Shown here: in pieces, positions 10,386 to 19,822 of the stretch
Numbering within the stretch: the stretch's first letter is position 1
Layout of the letters: each line of letters starts with the position of its first letter
Assembly (NCBI RefSeq): GCF_037975245.1
Contig: NC_092576.1
Location: forward strand, 2,725,501-2,785,500
Length of the DNA stretch: 60,000 nt
Source of the DNA: Apostichopus japonicus
Taxonomy: Eukaryota > Echinodermata > Holothuroidea > Aspidochirotida > Stichopodidae
Direction: 5' to 3'
Program-made: the position numbers and the translations under genes
The notes under the pieces: generated by a model
The model's database searches: none
Told to the model about the DNA's origin: nothing
What the model saw: the letters and a program-made list of their open reading frames with translations, nothing else

Positions 10386-11119
10386 AGGCGTAGGAGCCCA
10401 ATTGGATTTGGGGGCTGTAACGACTTGCCCGAAAAATATAACCAAAATTTTTCGCGCGCAAAGCGCGCGTTCAACTTGTTAATGTCAATAGGCGGAGTGT
10501 ATAGCCTAGTGGTTAACGCTGGCGTCTCCCAGTCATGAGATCCCCGGTTCGATTCCCTGCCGACAGCAAGGTGTGTCGTCTGGCAAGGGTGTTGTTCAAT
10601 AACAACTTCCCGACATGGACGTTAAATGGATGTGTGCCGAGAGATTGGCTTCGGTCAGCTTGCGAGTCTATAAGCCTCCATGGCTTCTTTCGCGAGTTCC
10701 TGCTTGCGGGAAGATCACACATACATACATACATACATACATACATACATACATACATACAGACATGTATACACACATACACACATACATACATACAATA
10801 TCATATAAGCAAGCATAGGTCATTACATCGCATGGCATCGTGTACCGTACGGTCCGTGAAAGTTGCGCAGTCATCCGCAGGATGCTAATGTAAACAACGA
10901 AATGTCTTATGTAGATGGAGAAAAAGCATACAGGTCCAATTATGTCAAAACTCTCTTTTACAGTAGTAATGGCGAATTAGTCTGCCAAGCTTAGAACTTT
11001 ATTTTAATTACCAAGGAGATAATTTTTTAACTATTCATTTATTCTCAGCATATTGCCCGAATTTTCAGGGGAACAAGTTTGGTTGGGGGGGGGGGGCTGC
11101 AGCCCCGCCTCCTACGCCT
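10386..11119. mobile_element. Short element with 11-bp terminal inverted repeats
   Basis: AGGCGTAGGAG at 10386-10396 is repeated in inverted form at 11109-11119. Internal ends are GC-rich (a G run and ctgcagcccc on the right). A SINE with a CATA tail sits inside, at about 10494-10797. No clear target duplication was found, and no transposase is visible. It looks like a non-autonomous DNA transposon. Confidence 0.5.
10494..10797 (+). mobile_element. tRNA-derived SINE, family 2, with CATA tail
   Basis: The head resembles a tRNA: A-box-like tagcctagtggttaacgc and B-box ggttcgattcc about 45 bases later. The body ends ttcgcgagttcctgcttgcg and is followed by a (CATA)n tract from about 10720. The same family lies in reverse at 29028-29262. 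The head is not preserved as a working tRNA, so I do not call a tRNA gene. Confidence 0.75.
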
Positions 11120-11655
11120 ATGTGTATAGTGTTCGGTTTCGAAATATCTGATATCGGATATATTTGCTATTTCTCATTTCCTTCAACAAAGATTTATAAT
11201 TGCCGTTATAAGAGGTTGTAATATTTCTACACCAATAAATTAACTGTGTCGGAATTTTCGAAAACTTCCTGACCAACATTCTTCATCATACTTCCCTCTA
11301 CTCGTAGCAATTTTGACCGGTCTGTTAGGGGTTGAAGGAGGTTTTTCTATATTGGTTGTCCATAGATTGAATTTTGTGCAACATTATGTATATGTTTTCA
11401 AGTGATTTTATTCACGAGAAATGGGAATTTTCAAATTCTGAACAAATAATGGGCTTTAAACTTTGAAAAGTGGGGCTTTCGGATATTGTGGGCCGTGACG
11501 TAGAATCACCTACAAAAGCAATGATCAACAGGACATGCAATGAGGTCGAACATGATGTGTGACTGGTTACAATCTTCAAAAAGGTTATGGATGAAAAAAA
11601 AAATATTGGGAAATACTTGGTTCTCAGGCAAAAGTGTACATCTGGTTGGTCATTT

Positions 11656-11805
11656 TCAAGCCCGAGAAGTGCCATTTCCGGTGATCTAGGGGGTATCAAA
11701 ACCTGAAATTTTCTTGTACGCTCCGCGCCAACCGATGGTGGCGCTCCGCTTAGATAGTAATTCGCGCCCCCCGGGTTAGAAAATCCTGGATACACCCCTG
11801 GTTAC
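11656..11805 (+). repeat. Dispersed repeat, copy 2, with transposon-like end
   Basis: Shares about 100 bp with 10133-10235. It then ends in cgcgccccccgggttag and ctggatacacccctgg, which resembles in reverse the motif at 3966-4005. Confidence 0.6.
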
Positions 11806-12112
11806 TACCAGCAGTGAGCAATTCCCAATCCAACCCCCGGGCCTCGGTCCATTGTCAAACCCTATCCAGGAGTTTTGGGGGCTTACAGTATATATGAAAA
11901 GCTCGAATCTTTTTAAAAGTCGGGAGGAGGTTATAAGGGCCAGGGCACACGACGACCTAGTGGTGCCAGTTTAACCGTCACCCTGACCCAATTGTAAATA
12001 TGCTCTCGGAGTTGCCCGAGGGACCAGTGTATATGTTGAGGCCCGCGGGAAACTAAACTCGAAAAAAGACGGGCGTATCCGTCGCTTTATCCGTCTCCTA
12101 AAGTTAACGGCA

Positions 12113-12397
12113 TATGTCCAGGGGGTATATTCGTCCGGGGGTATTTATCCGGGGGGTAATTGTCTAGGGGGTATTCGTCCGAGGGGGTAGTTGTCCGGGT
12201 GGGTACTTGTCCGGGGGGTTTTTGTCCTCGGGGGTAATTGTCCGGGGGGTTTCTGTCCGGGTGGTAGTTGTCCTGGGGGGTAGTTGTCCGGGATGGTATT
12301 TGTCCCGGGGGTATCTGTCCGGGTGGTAATCGTCCGGGGGGTTATTGTCTGGGGGGTAATCGTCGGGGGGTATTTGTCTGGGGGGTATTTGTCCGGT
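12113..12397 (-). repeat. 15-bp tandem repeat, right arm
   Basis: About 18 units of ggggtatttgtccgg and variants, the reverse complement of the array at 2705-2965. The two arrays are 9.2 kb apart in opposite orientation. Confidence 0.9.
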
Positions 12398-12409
12398 CAC
12401 GGGGAAATT

Positions 12410-13640
12410 AGGTGAACAAATGAGCATAAGGTGTGAGCAGAGCAACTTTACTGGGGTGTAGGAGCAGCTGAACAATTTTGATCGAAAGGGGAATATTGTT
12501 AGGAAATTAGGATTGCAGGGAGAGTGTACTCACAGTGCAATCATTGCCCTCTTTGCATTCAAATTTGTCTAGTTACTTTTTTGCAGTACTGGTGGTCTGT
12601 TATTGCATAAGGGATGAAAAGGTGTCTGTACTTGTTGGTTCTGAGACACTGGATATCTGCTATTCAACAAGTAATTAGAAAGAGGCTAAGCTGCAGTCGA
12701 CCAGCATTTGACACTGACAGTATGCCTACGTATATCATACTGTCGTACTGTACACTGACTGTACAGTACATACTACATAGGCATAGTACTCCATATGTAC
12801 AGTGTGTGTGTGCAAATCACGAACGACAACCCTGTCGTTGTTGAGGAAAAAGTTAAGAGGAACTGCTGCCTGCTCTCTGTATGTTGAACTGATCGATTTT
12901 GCAGGCTATGAGTTGACCCCTATTCACCCGTCAATTACAATGTCAATTTCAATGTTACTCCAACGTGGGGATATTTGTGCTAACTGCTCATGTAATTCCA
13001 TAAATCACTGTTCAAAGGCTATTTGTCGGGCTGACAAATAAACTTCCAGTCCGAGTTATGATAAATTATCTCAGGCAAATGGGACAGAGAGTGGTGATGA
13101 TTGGGTTGTTTAGAATCCTTGGCTCATGAGGATTCAAAATGGGGGGGGGGGGGGTGAAATTCACATACAAGCAACTTCGTTTTTTGCCGGTCCAGAGCAA
13201 AGTCAGCAAGGATCTTTAACATGGAAATCCCAGTTACTAGCCAGAAATAAAAAGTGTAGCCGATAAAACCACAAGTATAATGTTGTTTCTCTTCATCGTG
13301 GGTTTCACAGCAGTTGGAACTACCGACAACAGAATATGGTCATTAGGGACAGGGTTCATGGAGAATCTTGACTTCATGCCCCCTATCTCATGATTTCAGT
13401 GACGAATGATACTGATTCATTTCCCCATTGGATTAGCACAGGGGGATATAGATTTGGTGTTCATTTGGTTCATTCGGTGACGTCATAGCTTCATAATTAT
13501 GAATATTTGGCTCTATTTTGGGAATGACATCTCTGGGATATTCACAGTTTGAAATCAATTTTCTCAACAACGTTACCTCCCATTTTCTTAAAAATGGTAC
13601 CGTTGGAAAGGGAAAAAGCTACTCTGTTTGCACACATAAT
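12410..13640. other. Non-coding stretch, no gene seen
   Basis: Only short frames without splice support. A G homopolymer at about 13141-13154 is present. Confidence 0.4.
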
Positions 13641-13648
13641 GGAATGGC

Positions 13649-13880
13649 CATGTTATGCGGTCTTTAACGTTGAGCCTCGGTGGACTCCGACAGTGACGGC
13701 AGATGCATCTATGGTTCTCGCAGTGCATTCTCCTGGGTCAGGTTGCCCTCGTACAGATCCTTTATCAGCCGGATGTACTTCTTTCTCTTTTGGGCATTTC
13801 AATACTTCGCCTTGGGGCACTCTCTCCAGATCTATGAAGATACGCTGCAGCTGTCGTTGGCCTTCTCTGTATTTCTCCAT
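13649..13880 (-). pseudogene. Fragment of non-LTR reverse transcriptase
   Basis: The minus-strand frame reads MEKYREGQRQLQRIFIDLER and goes on through VPQGEV to a VGVHRGS-like end. This resembles the part of RTE/I-like non-LTR reverse transcriptases around the F(V/I)DLE catalytic block and the following V.LHQGS-like block. Several usual residues between FIDLE and RVP are missing, and the frame between the blocks has drifted, so this is a dead piece. Identification is by motif memory. Confidence 0.55.
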
Positions 13881-14023
13881 CAGTTACCGCAATGCAAAGA
13901 CACATACATACATTGTACCATGGTGGTAGTAACCTCTCACAACATTGCTCATTGTCTGATTATGACTGCTGCCTTGTAACACTTGAAAATGTAGTGATAC
14001 AGAACTTTATTTTCCAATCTTAG

Positions 14024-14119
14024 GTTTTATTGGCAGACCTGGAGTATTCTGTCGCTCTGATGGCTCTACCGTACATCTTCGACGAGAAGCCTGGGTTCTT
14101 GTATGTTTCGGACAAGAAG
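14024..14119 (+). CDS. Internal exon of an uncharacterised (SAMD3-like?) gene
   Basis: Bounded by an acceptor (ttttccaatcttag) and a consensus donor (aag|gtaagt), exactly 32 codons, phase 0 at both ends. It reads VLLADLEYSVALMALPYIFD and ends LYVSDKK. It joins in frame to the exon at 17781, giving SDKK-EIVSPTPVLVLQ. The pattern resembles the C-terminal half of a large family of uncharacterised fish and invertebrate proteins often labelled SAMD3-like; that name is from memory and uncertain. No upstream exons were found with confidence, and the 3.7-kb intron holds the 65-bp satellite. Confidence 0.5.
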
Positions 14120-14954
14120 GTAAGTTCCTCTTGTATATGGTCATTTTCACAGTAAAGGGTGTAAATTGACGCACTCTGACACCAAAGTTTCAACATGATT
14201 TGTCATGAACATTTCCACCAGAATCATGTACATAAATATCTTAACTATCGGGGAAAACTACTTAAGAAGCTTAAACTACATCATAAAGTATGAAAATAGT
14301 TGTGAATGTCCTGACAAGCTATCATGTGGCAAAGTGTCCTTGAATTGTGTCGCTTCATGAGGCCACTACTGACAAAAGGTCTTAAATGCAAAGTTACACC
14401 ATTTACTGTGAAAATGACCATTTGTCCAGGAGCAGATAGGTTGTTGCTGTTTAACATTTAAGGTGTGCCTGTATTCAATTGATTATGTCATTTTGGAACT
14501 CTCAGTTCTTCAGGAGTGATCAAAGATTGTCTATTGTAAGTATAAGGCTCGTATCTTCAGGATGCCAAGGAGGGCTGCATCTGGCATTGTGAGGCTTGAC
14601 GCCAGCCAACTAAAGGACCTGACAATGATCAATGATTATACAGTATAGCTTGAGTACCCGCTCTGGGAGCTGGTAGCGAATGTATTCCTGGAACACCCAT
14701 GGTCAGACTCCTTGTGTTCTAGAGATAGCAGAAGAGTGCAATCACTGAGCACCCAACAGCCCGGCAGTCAGGTCAGGGAGTATCCTGTGATCGGGTATGC
14801 GAAGTGAAACCCCCCCCCCCCCCCCTTCAGAGGTCTGGACCCCGATCTATGGTCTGACTTCTCACACGGAGGCCGCCGTTACTAACAATGTGCTCTACCC
14901 TTGTAATACATACAGTGTAGACACTGGAATTTGAACAGACCCTTACCGAAATGC

Positions 14955-15735
14955 CAGATCTGGCTTTATATCTGGTTTAATCTGGCCAGATCAAGTTTTA
15001 TCTGGCCATATAAAGCCAGATATAACTGGATAAAGAGCCAATCCAGATATGCAGATAAAGTTTTATCTGGCCATATAAAGCCAGATATAACTGGATATAG
15101 AGCCGATCCAGATATGCAGATAAAGTTTTATCTGGCCATATAAAGCCAGATATAACTGGATATAGAGCCGATCCAGATATGCAGATAAAGTTTTATCTGG
15201 CCATATAAAGCCAGATATGACTGGATATAGAGCCGATCCAGATATGCAGATAAAGTTTTATCTGGCCATATAAAGCCAGATATGACTGGATATAGAGCCA
15301 ATCCAGATATGCAGATAAAGTTTTATCTGGCCATATAAAGCCAGATATAACTGGATATAGAGCCAATCCAGATATGCAGATAAAGTTTTATCTGGCCATA
15401 TAAAGCCAGATATAACTGGATATAGAGCCAATCCAGATATGCAGATAAAGTTTTATCTGGCCATATAAAGCCAGATATGACTGGATAAAGAGCCAATCCA
15501 GATATGCAGATAAAGTTTTATCTGGCCATATAAAGCCAGATATGACTGGATATAGAGTCAATCCAGATATGCAGATAAAGTTTTATCTGGCCATATAAAG
15601 CCAGATATAACTGGATATAGAGTCAATCCAGATATGCAGATAAAGTTTTATCTGTCAATATAAAGTCAGGTATAACTGGATATACATCATGTTTATCCAG
15701 TTATACTTGACTTTATATTGACAGACAAAACTTTA
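14955..15735 (+). repeat. 65-bp satellite array, hairpin-ended
   Basis: The phrase tctggccatataaagccaga begins at 15001, 15066, 15131, 15196, 15261, 15326, 15391, 15456, 15521 and 15586, a strict 65-bp period. Each unit contains a small stem (atctggc...gccagat). The last unit (from 15643) is followed directly by its own inverted copy, ending near 15735, so the array closes in a hairpin with arms of about 40 bp. It lies inside the intron between the exons at 14024 and 17781. Confidence 0.95.
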
Positions 15736-15739
15736 AGAC

Positions 15740-17780
15740 TGTATGCTCTTACATAGTGTATTTTCATAGAGATTTACATTGCACTATATTGTGGTACTGC
15801 ACTTTGCATATATATTTCAATAGTAAATCACTTACAGTGTATACACTAAGTCAAAGGGGGAATAACTATCTCTATCTGGGTTGCTAGGCAACCACAGGGT
15901 CTTAGCTTGAAACAGGATGACTCAGAGGTTGATTAAGTGTGAAGGCCACTTTTGAACAATGGACATATGTGTTCTGATACTCTAGGAGTGAGATAGGAAA
16001 GGGAGCTATGTGTACACTAGTGTCCACATGGTAGGAGTAAAGAGCAGAAGGAAGTTTAACAGAAAGGATTGCAATACCATGGTACATTAAGAAAAGGTGA
16101 TGGAGATTCATAAATAATAACCTATTGATGTCAGGACATTGGCAAAGGTTTCTATAGTGAACTGAACAGTCAGAATTAAGGAAGAAGTTTTTGGAACGGA
16201 TGGCAACAAGGAATATATTTTGGGACTGAACTTCGATACTGAATGGAACTTATATCGCCCTCCTGGAACTTATTAAAGCAAATATATTAAATAAAAGAAT
16301 AGCACAACGCAATTTAGTATCAACATCTACAGGACCACAGAAGAATAAAGAACTCAACCTTCAAGTATTATTTTTGAACAGCGGTCATTTTATGACCATA
16401 GCAGTCGGATTAGGTAACAGCAAGGAGCTTGCACATTACATATTTCCACTTTGTTCCAATCCAGTTGAGTTCTAGAACACAGCTGTGTTTATATTTTGTG
16501 TGTGTCTTGCTCTCTGTATGGGTCTCCGTACCAGAACAGAGATAACTGATCACGCTGGAAAGTTAATATCAATGCTAGTCCAGTTTTGGCCACTTATTTC
16601 CTATTTGATTGACATTTTAGCCAGATATATTTTTTTATATCGGTCATATAAAAGTTTATCTGGATTTTCTTCATATCAACCAGACATGTACATGTACACC
16701 CAGTACAGTTTTGTACTGTACATACATCTATGTACTGGTTGAAATTAATTCTATAGTAAAGTCTTCTAATTCAACCAATTGTATATGTACAGTGTGTATA
16801 TTAGTGTTAGTTTAAACATAGTCTTCTGGCACTCATGGCACTCCGTACATATACACCTAGTACAGTGTATGTACTGTACACACTGATCATACATATGTGT
16901 GTACTGGTTGAAGTTCATTTTATAAGTCTTCTTATGAAATGAATTCAACCAGGAGCAGACAAGTACAATGCAAATAGTATTTTTTTTTATATGAAATTAA
17001 AAACTGCACAGTATTGAACTTAATCGCAGCATGATATAGCAACTTTAGAGTTGCACAACTTGCAAATGTATTATAGGAGAGTGTTGTAATCAATATTTTG
17101 TAATGTTTGTACTAGACATAATAACCTCTGAAAGAATCAAGTACCCTGAAGCAATGGTTTAGGACCATTTTATCACTAAAAATAGCACATTTTTTAGTAA
17201 AAAGTACAAAAATCAAATATTTTGACACTTTTAAGTTGACCTAACTTCACAAGACAATATTTTTGTAGCCTAATTTTTTCTTTTCCTGTTCTATGGGTTA
17301 GACTCTATAGGCATCTGTAATAGAAAGGTAGTAAAATGTTTAATTGCTGAGAAATGAGACCTCAAAAGTCAAGAATATGCCAAAATGCCATGGTGGCGAC
17401 AAATTGCGGAATTTCAAAGAATTTTAAATCGGCCAATAGTAAAGCAATGCAACTGAAATTTTCAGAATATGCTTATTTTATGGTGGTCCACTCATACAAT
17501 AAATTTGGGAATTTTTCAAAGATGTCGAACTACAACATACCCCAAAATTTGGTGATTTGATATGGAATGACCCATATTGTTTTTTTTTACTAACTCTGCC
17601 GAGTGCCGATACCTGCAAAATGTTCACATATGTTTGGCACAAAATTGCCTGCAGCTATTGAAAAAAAATAGTACCACCATAACTCGGACACATCAGTCAG
17701 TCCCAGAGTTAACAATGGAATTTTTGTGGTCAACCATATGTCAATGTACTCTGATTGTTATCTATCATTTCCTTTTTCAG
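15740..17780. other. Intron sequence, short repeats only
   Basis: No exon seen. It contains a direct repeat of about 85-100 bp at 16694-16780 and 16850-16952, each with cagtacag, tgtactgtaca and an inverted pair actggttgaa/ttcaaccag. Confidence 0.4.
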
Positions 17781-18065
17781 GAGATAGTGTCACCAACACC
17801 AGTTTTAGTGCTACAGTGTAGTACCATCAAACCTGATGCCATCTCTGTATGGGCCGAAGGATGTCAAGTCTGTCAAGGGATTTCCAGCATCTGGTATGGA
17901 GTGGTACTCTTGATGGCCGTGTACTATGCGCATGGGATCGACTACGCCCCAGAGGCGGCCAACACTCTGGGATTCCTACAACGTTACATGATGAGTATCA
18001 AGAAAGAAGATGAGGGGCCAAAAATACCAACTCCAATACTGCGACTGCTTTCTGCATTGATATGA
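17781..18065 (+). CDS. Terminal exon of an uncharacterised (SAMD3-like?) gene
   Basis: A strong acceptor (ctatcatttcctttttcag) precedes 94 codons and a TGA. The protein begins EIVSPTPVLVLQ, has a hydrophobic central part (SSIWYGVVLLMAVYYAHGID) and ends PTPILRLLSALI. The phase matches the exon at 14024. In the family I have in mind, the last domain has the same layout: a (P)TPxLVL strand, a charged segment, a hydrophobic helix ending near an (I/L)xYP-like site, then a FLQ helix. The function is unknown. I include this as a likely real exon of a gene whose 5' part lies outside or is not recognised. Confidence 0.55.
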   Translation, partial: EIVSPTPVLVLQCSTIKPDAISVWAEGCQVCQGISSIWYGVVLLMAVYYAHGIDYAPEAANTLGFLQRYMMSIKKEDEGPKIPTPILRLLSALI

Positions 18066-18114
18066 ATCAAATTTCCACAGCACAATGCATATTCCATATG
18101 ACTGTGACTTTTGC

Positions 18115-18300
18115 AGGGGTACTCGTCAAAGGCATTTTTTTCTCACTGCAGAAGCTTTTTCGACACCTCGAAATAGCTCATGCACATCAACCCAATATCG
18201 CAAAATGGGATCTTACAGAAAACATATCCGTCGTTGCCACAATGCTCGGCATTCACAAGAACCTGAAGCTGAGGAGCATAATGATTGCTTTGTGGTTTAG
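18115..18300 (+). pseudogene. Degraded zinc-finger-like exon of the same family
   Basis: One frame gives LFRHLEIAHAHQPNIAKW, a C2H2-like linker with paired histidines. Another frame continues as GSYRKHIRRCHN and an acidic tail PEAEEHND ending in a stop. Read across the frame change, it resembles the N-terminal zinc-finger segments of the SAMD3-like family. The frame change and missing cysteines point to decay. It would be the 5' end of a second tandem copy, directly after the terminal exon of the first. Confidence 0.35.
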
Positions 18301-19204
18301 TTGCTTCATGAAGAAGAAATCCCATTTATTTGTTGAAGTCAAGTATATCTTATATTCTTGTAATATGTGGCTTATTTGTAGCTGCATAATGATGGCAGAA
18401 GCATTTGTAGAACATTACATTGCCTATAAAGTCAGAAGAACCACTGAGTGGTTAACCTTTTCACCAGGTGAAGAGAATGATTTTCATGCTCTGGATACCA
18501 TATAGGCGTGCTGGAAATATGTACATTCCATTGAGGTATAAGGTAACTGCTACAAGATAAGCCAGAACAACATACATCAAAGCTTTCAGTGTTGGTTCAC
18601 AAAAATTGTAGGTGGGATTGTAATATCACACTGAATCGCAATATACTAGTCGAATTAGCAGGGATGAGTAAACGACCACTACACAGCTTATAGTAAATGT
18701 AGGAGAAGTCTTTGAGAACACATTGTTTCACCTGATTAATTTCACTTACATGCACTTGCATGTTTGAATATTTTGTGGTGTGGTGCAGTTGTTATTGAGT
18801 TATTCTTTAGTTTGTATTTCATGATTGTGCATGTACAAAGCATACAGCATTTGGCATAATCCCAACATTGCATTCCTCAGAGAACTGTTAAGTGATTGAA
18901 TAATTCCACATTGTATATCAGCTCATTCTACAATTTTTGGATGTAAATCACAAAGTTGTTGTGATATGACGAAAGGTAATGTCTTTTTATTGTATTTCAG
19001 CATTTTGAATCTAATTGATATTTCATGCAATAGATAATTGACAAGATTTGTATGTTTCGTGGTTTGCTGAATTTTAAAGTGAATAAAGTTATTTGCAAGT
19101 TGACAGAACATCATCAGACTTCTGACATTATTTTTAAGCAAAAATTGTACACATGTCACAATAGCTGCAACTTAATACTATTTTCTGGTCTTCATGGCTT
19201 CTGT

Positions 19205-19665
19205 GAACAGTAAAAAGTAAGAACCTTCCAAAGAACTTTTGAGAACCATTTCAAAGGGGTTCCCCTGGGAACCATATTTGAAAAGGTTCTCGGTAGAACC
19301 TTAAGGGTTCTGCACACAGCTACAAATTGAAAGAACCTTTTATGGTTCTGGTGAGAACCATTTCAAAGGGGTTCTCAAAAGAACCTTAGTCATAAAAGTT
19401 CTTGATAGAACCTTTTATGGTTCTGCATACGGGACAAAATGAAAGAACCTTTTATGGTTCTTTCGAGAACCATTCAAAGGGGTTCTCAAAAGAACCATAG
19501 TCATAAAAGTTCTTGAAAGAACCTTTTATGGTTCTTTCGAGAACCATTTCGTAGGGTTCTTATTAGAACCATCATGAAAAGGGTTCTCGTTAAGAACCAT
19601 TGAAGGTTCTGCATACGGGACAAGTCCAAGAACCAGTTTTGGTTCTATGTGGAACCATATTTTCT
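19205..19665. repeat. AGAACC/GGTTCT palindromic tandem repeat
   Basis: Repeated copies of aagaaccttttatggttctt alternate with gagaaccatttcaaaggggt and ttctcaaaagaacc. The basic unit is about 60-70 bp, and each contains short inverted GAACC/GGTTC arms. The block is followed directly by a reverse SINE. Confidence 0.8.
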
Positions 19666-19671
19666 TAGAGT

Positions 19672-19822
19672 GTAGGTACCCATTTAACCCCTGGGTGGAG
19701 CGAGGCAAGTGAGAAAAAAGCATCTTGCCCAAGGACACAACGTAATTAACTAGGCAGGAATCGAACCAGCAATCCCTTGGATCACGAGTCCGACGCCTTA
19801 GCCAATTGGCCACCACGCTCTA
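19672..19822 (-). mobile_element. tRNA-derived SINE, family 1, reverse orientation
   Basis: On the minus strand: tRNA-like head with A-box-like tggccaattggctaaggcg, B-box ggttcgattcc, then ttgtgtccttgggcaagatg and a truncated body. Its 5' end coincides with the left edge of segmental duplication copy A; copy B lacks the SINE. Confidence 0.75.

Larger units (their letters stand above)
2692..12409. mobile_element. Possible outer foldback-type element
   Basis: Inverted arms of the same 15-bp repeat lie at 2705-2960 and 12113-12397. An 8-bp direct repeat GGGAAATT lies just outside both arms, at 2692-2699 and 12402-12409. The outermost 11 bases of the two ends match imperfectly as inverted repeats (8 of 11). 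Foldback transposons, including the sea urchin TU family, have arms built from short tandem repeats and make target duplications of about 8 bp (recalled from the literature). That the whole 9.7 kb moved as one unit is inference; two independent minisatellites with a chance 8-mer cannot be excluded. Confidence 0.4.

Noticed and set aside
10513-10888. Open frames rich in HTYIHT or MYVCMYVC
   Set aside because: They cross the CATA microsatellite tail of a SINE.
3966-11805. One large transposon bounded by the GC-rich end motifs at 3966 and 11805
   Set aside because: The end motifs only loosely match as inverted repeats and similar motifs occur elsewhere in the window (57885, 59743), so independent insertions are simpler.
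13141-13154. G and C homopolymers (also near 8997, 11083, 14810, 57918)
   Set aside because: Short mononucleotide runs, some at transposon ends; there is no sign of quadruplex-type regular spacing or special function.
14955-15735. CRISPR-like array
   Set aside because: The 65-bp units are repeated in full without unique spacers, and the genome is eukaryotic. The same applies to the 51-bp array at 52193-52745.
17577-17780. Upstream extension of the 17781 exon to an earlier ATG
   Set aside because: The sequence before the acceptor looks intronic (T-rich tract and low coding character), and the splice site joins in phase with the 14024 exon.
19740-19816. tRNA gene on the minus strand
   Set aside because: A and B boxes are present, but the head continues into a SINE body shared with other copies; the cloverleaf pairing is not convincing.
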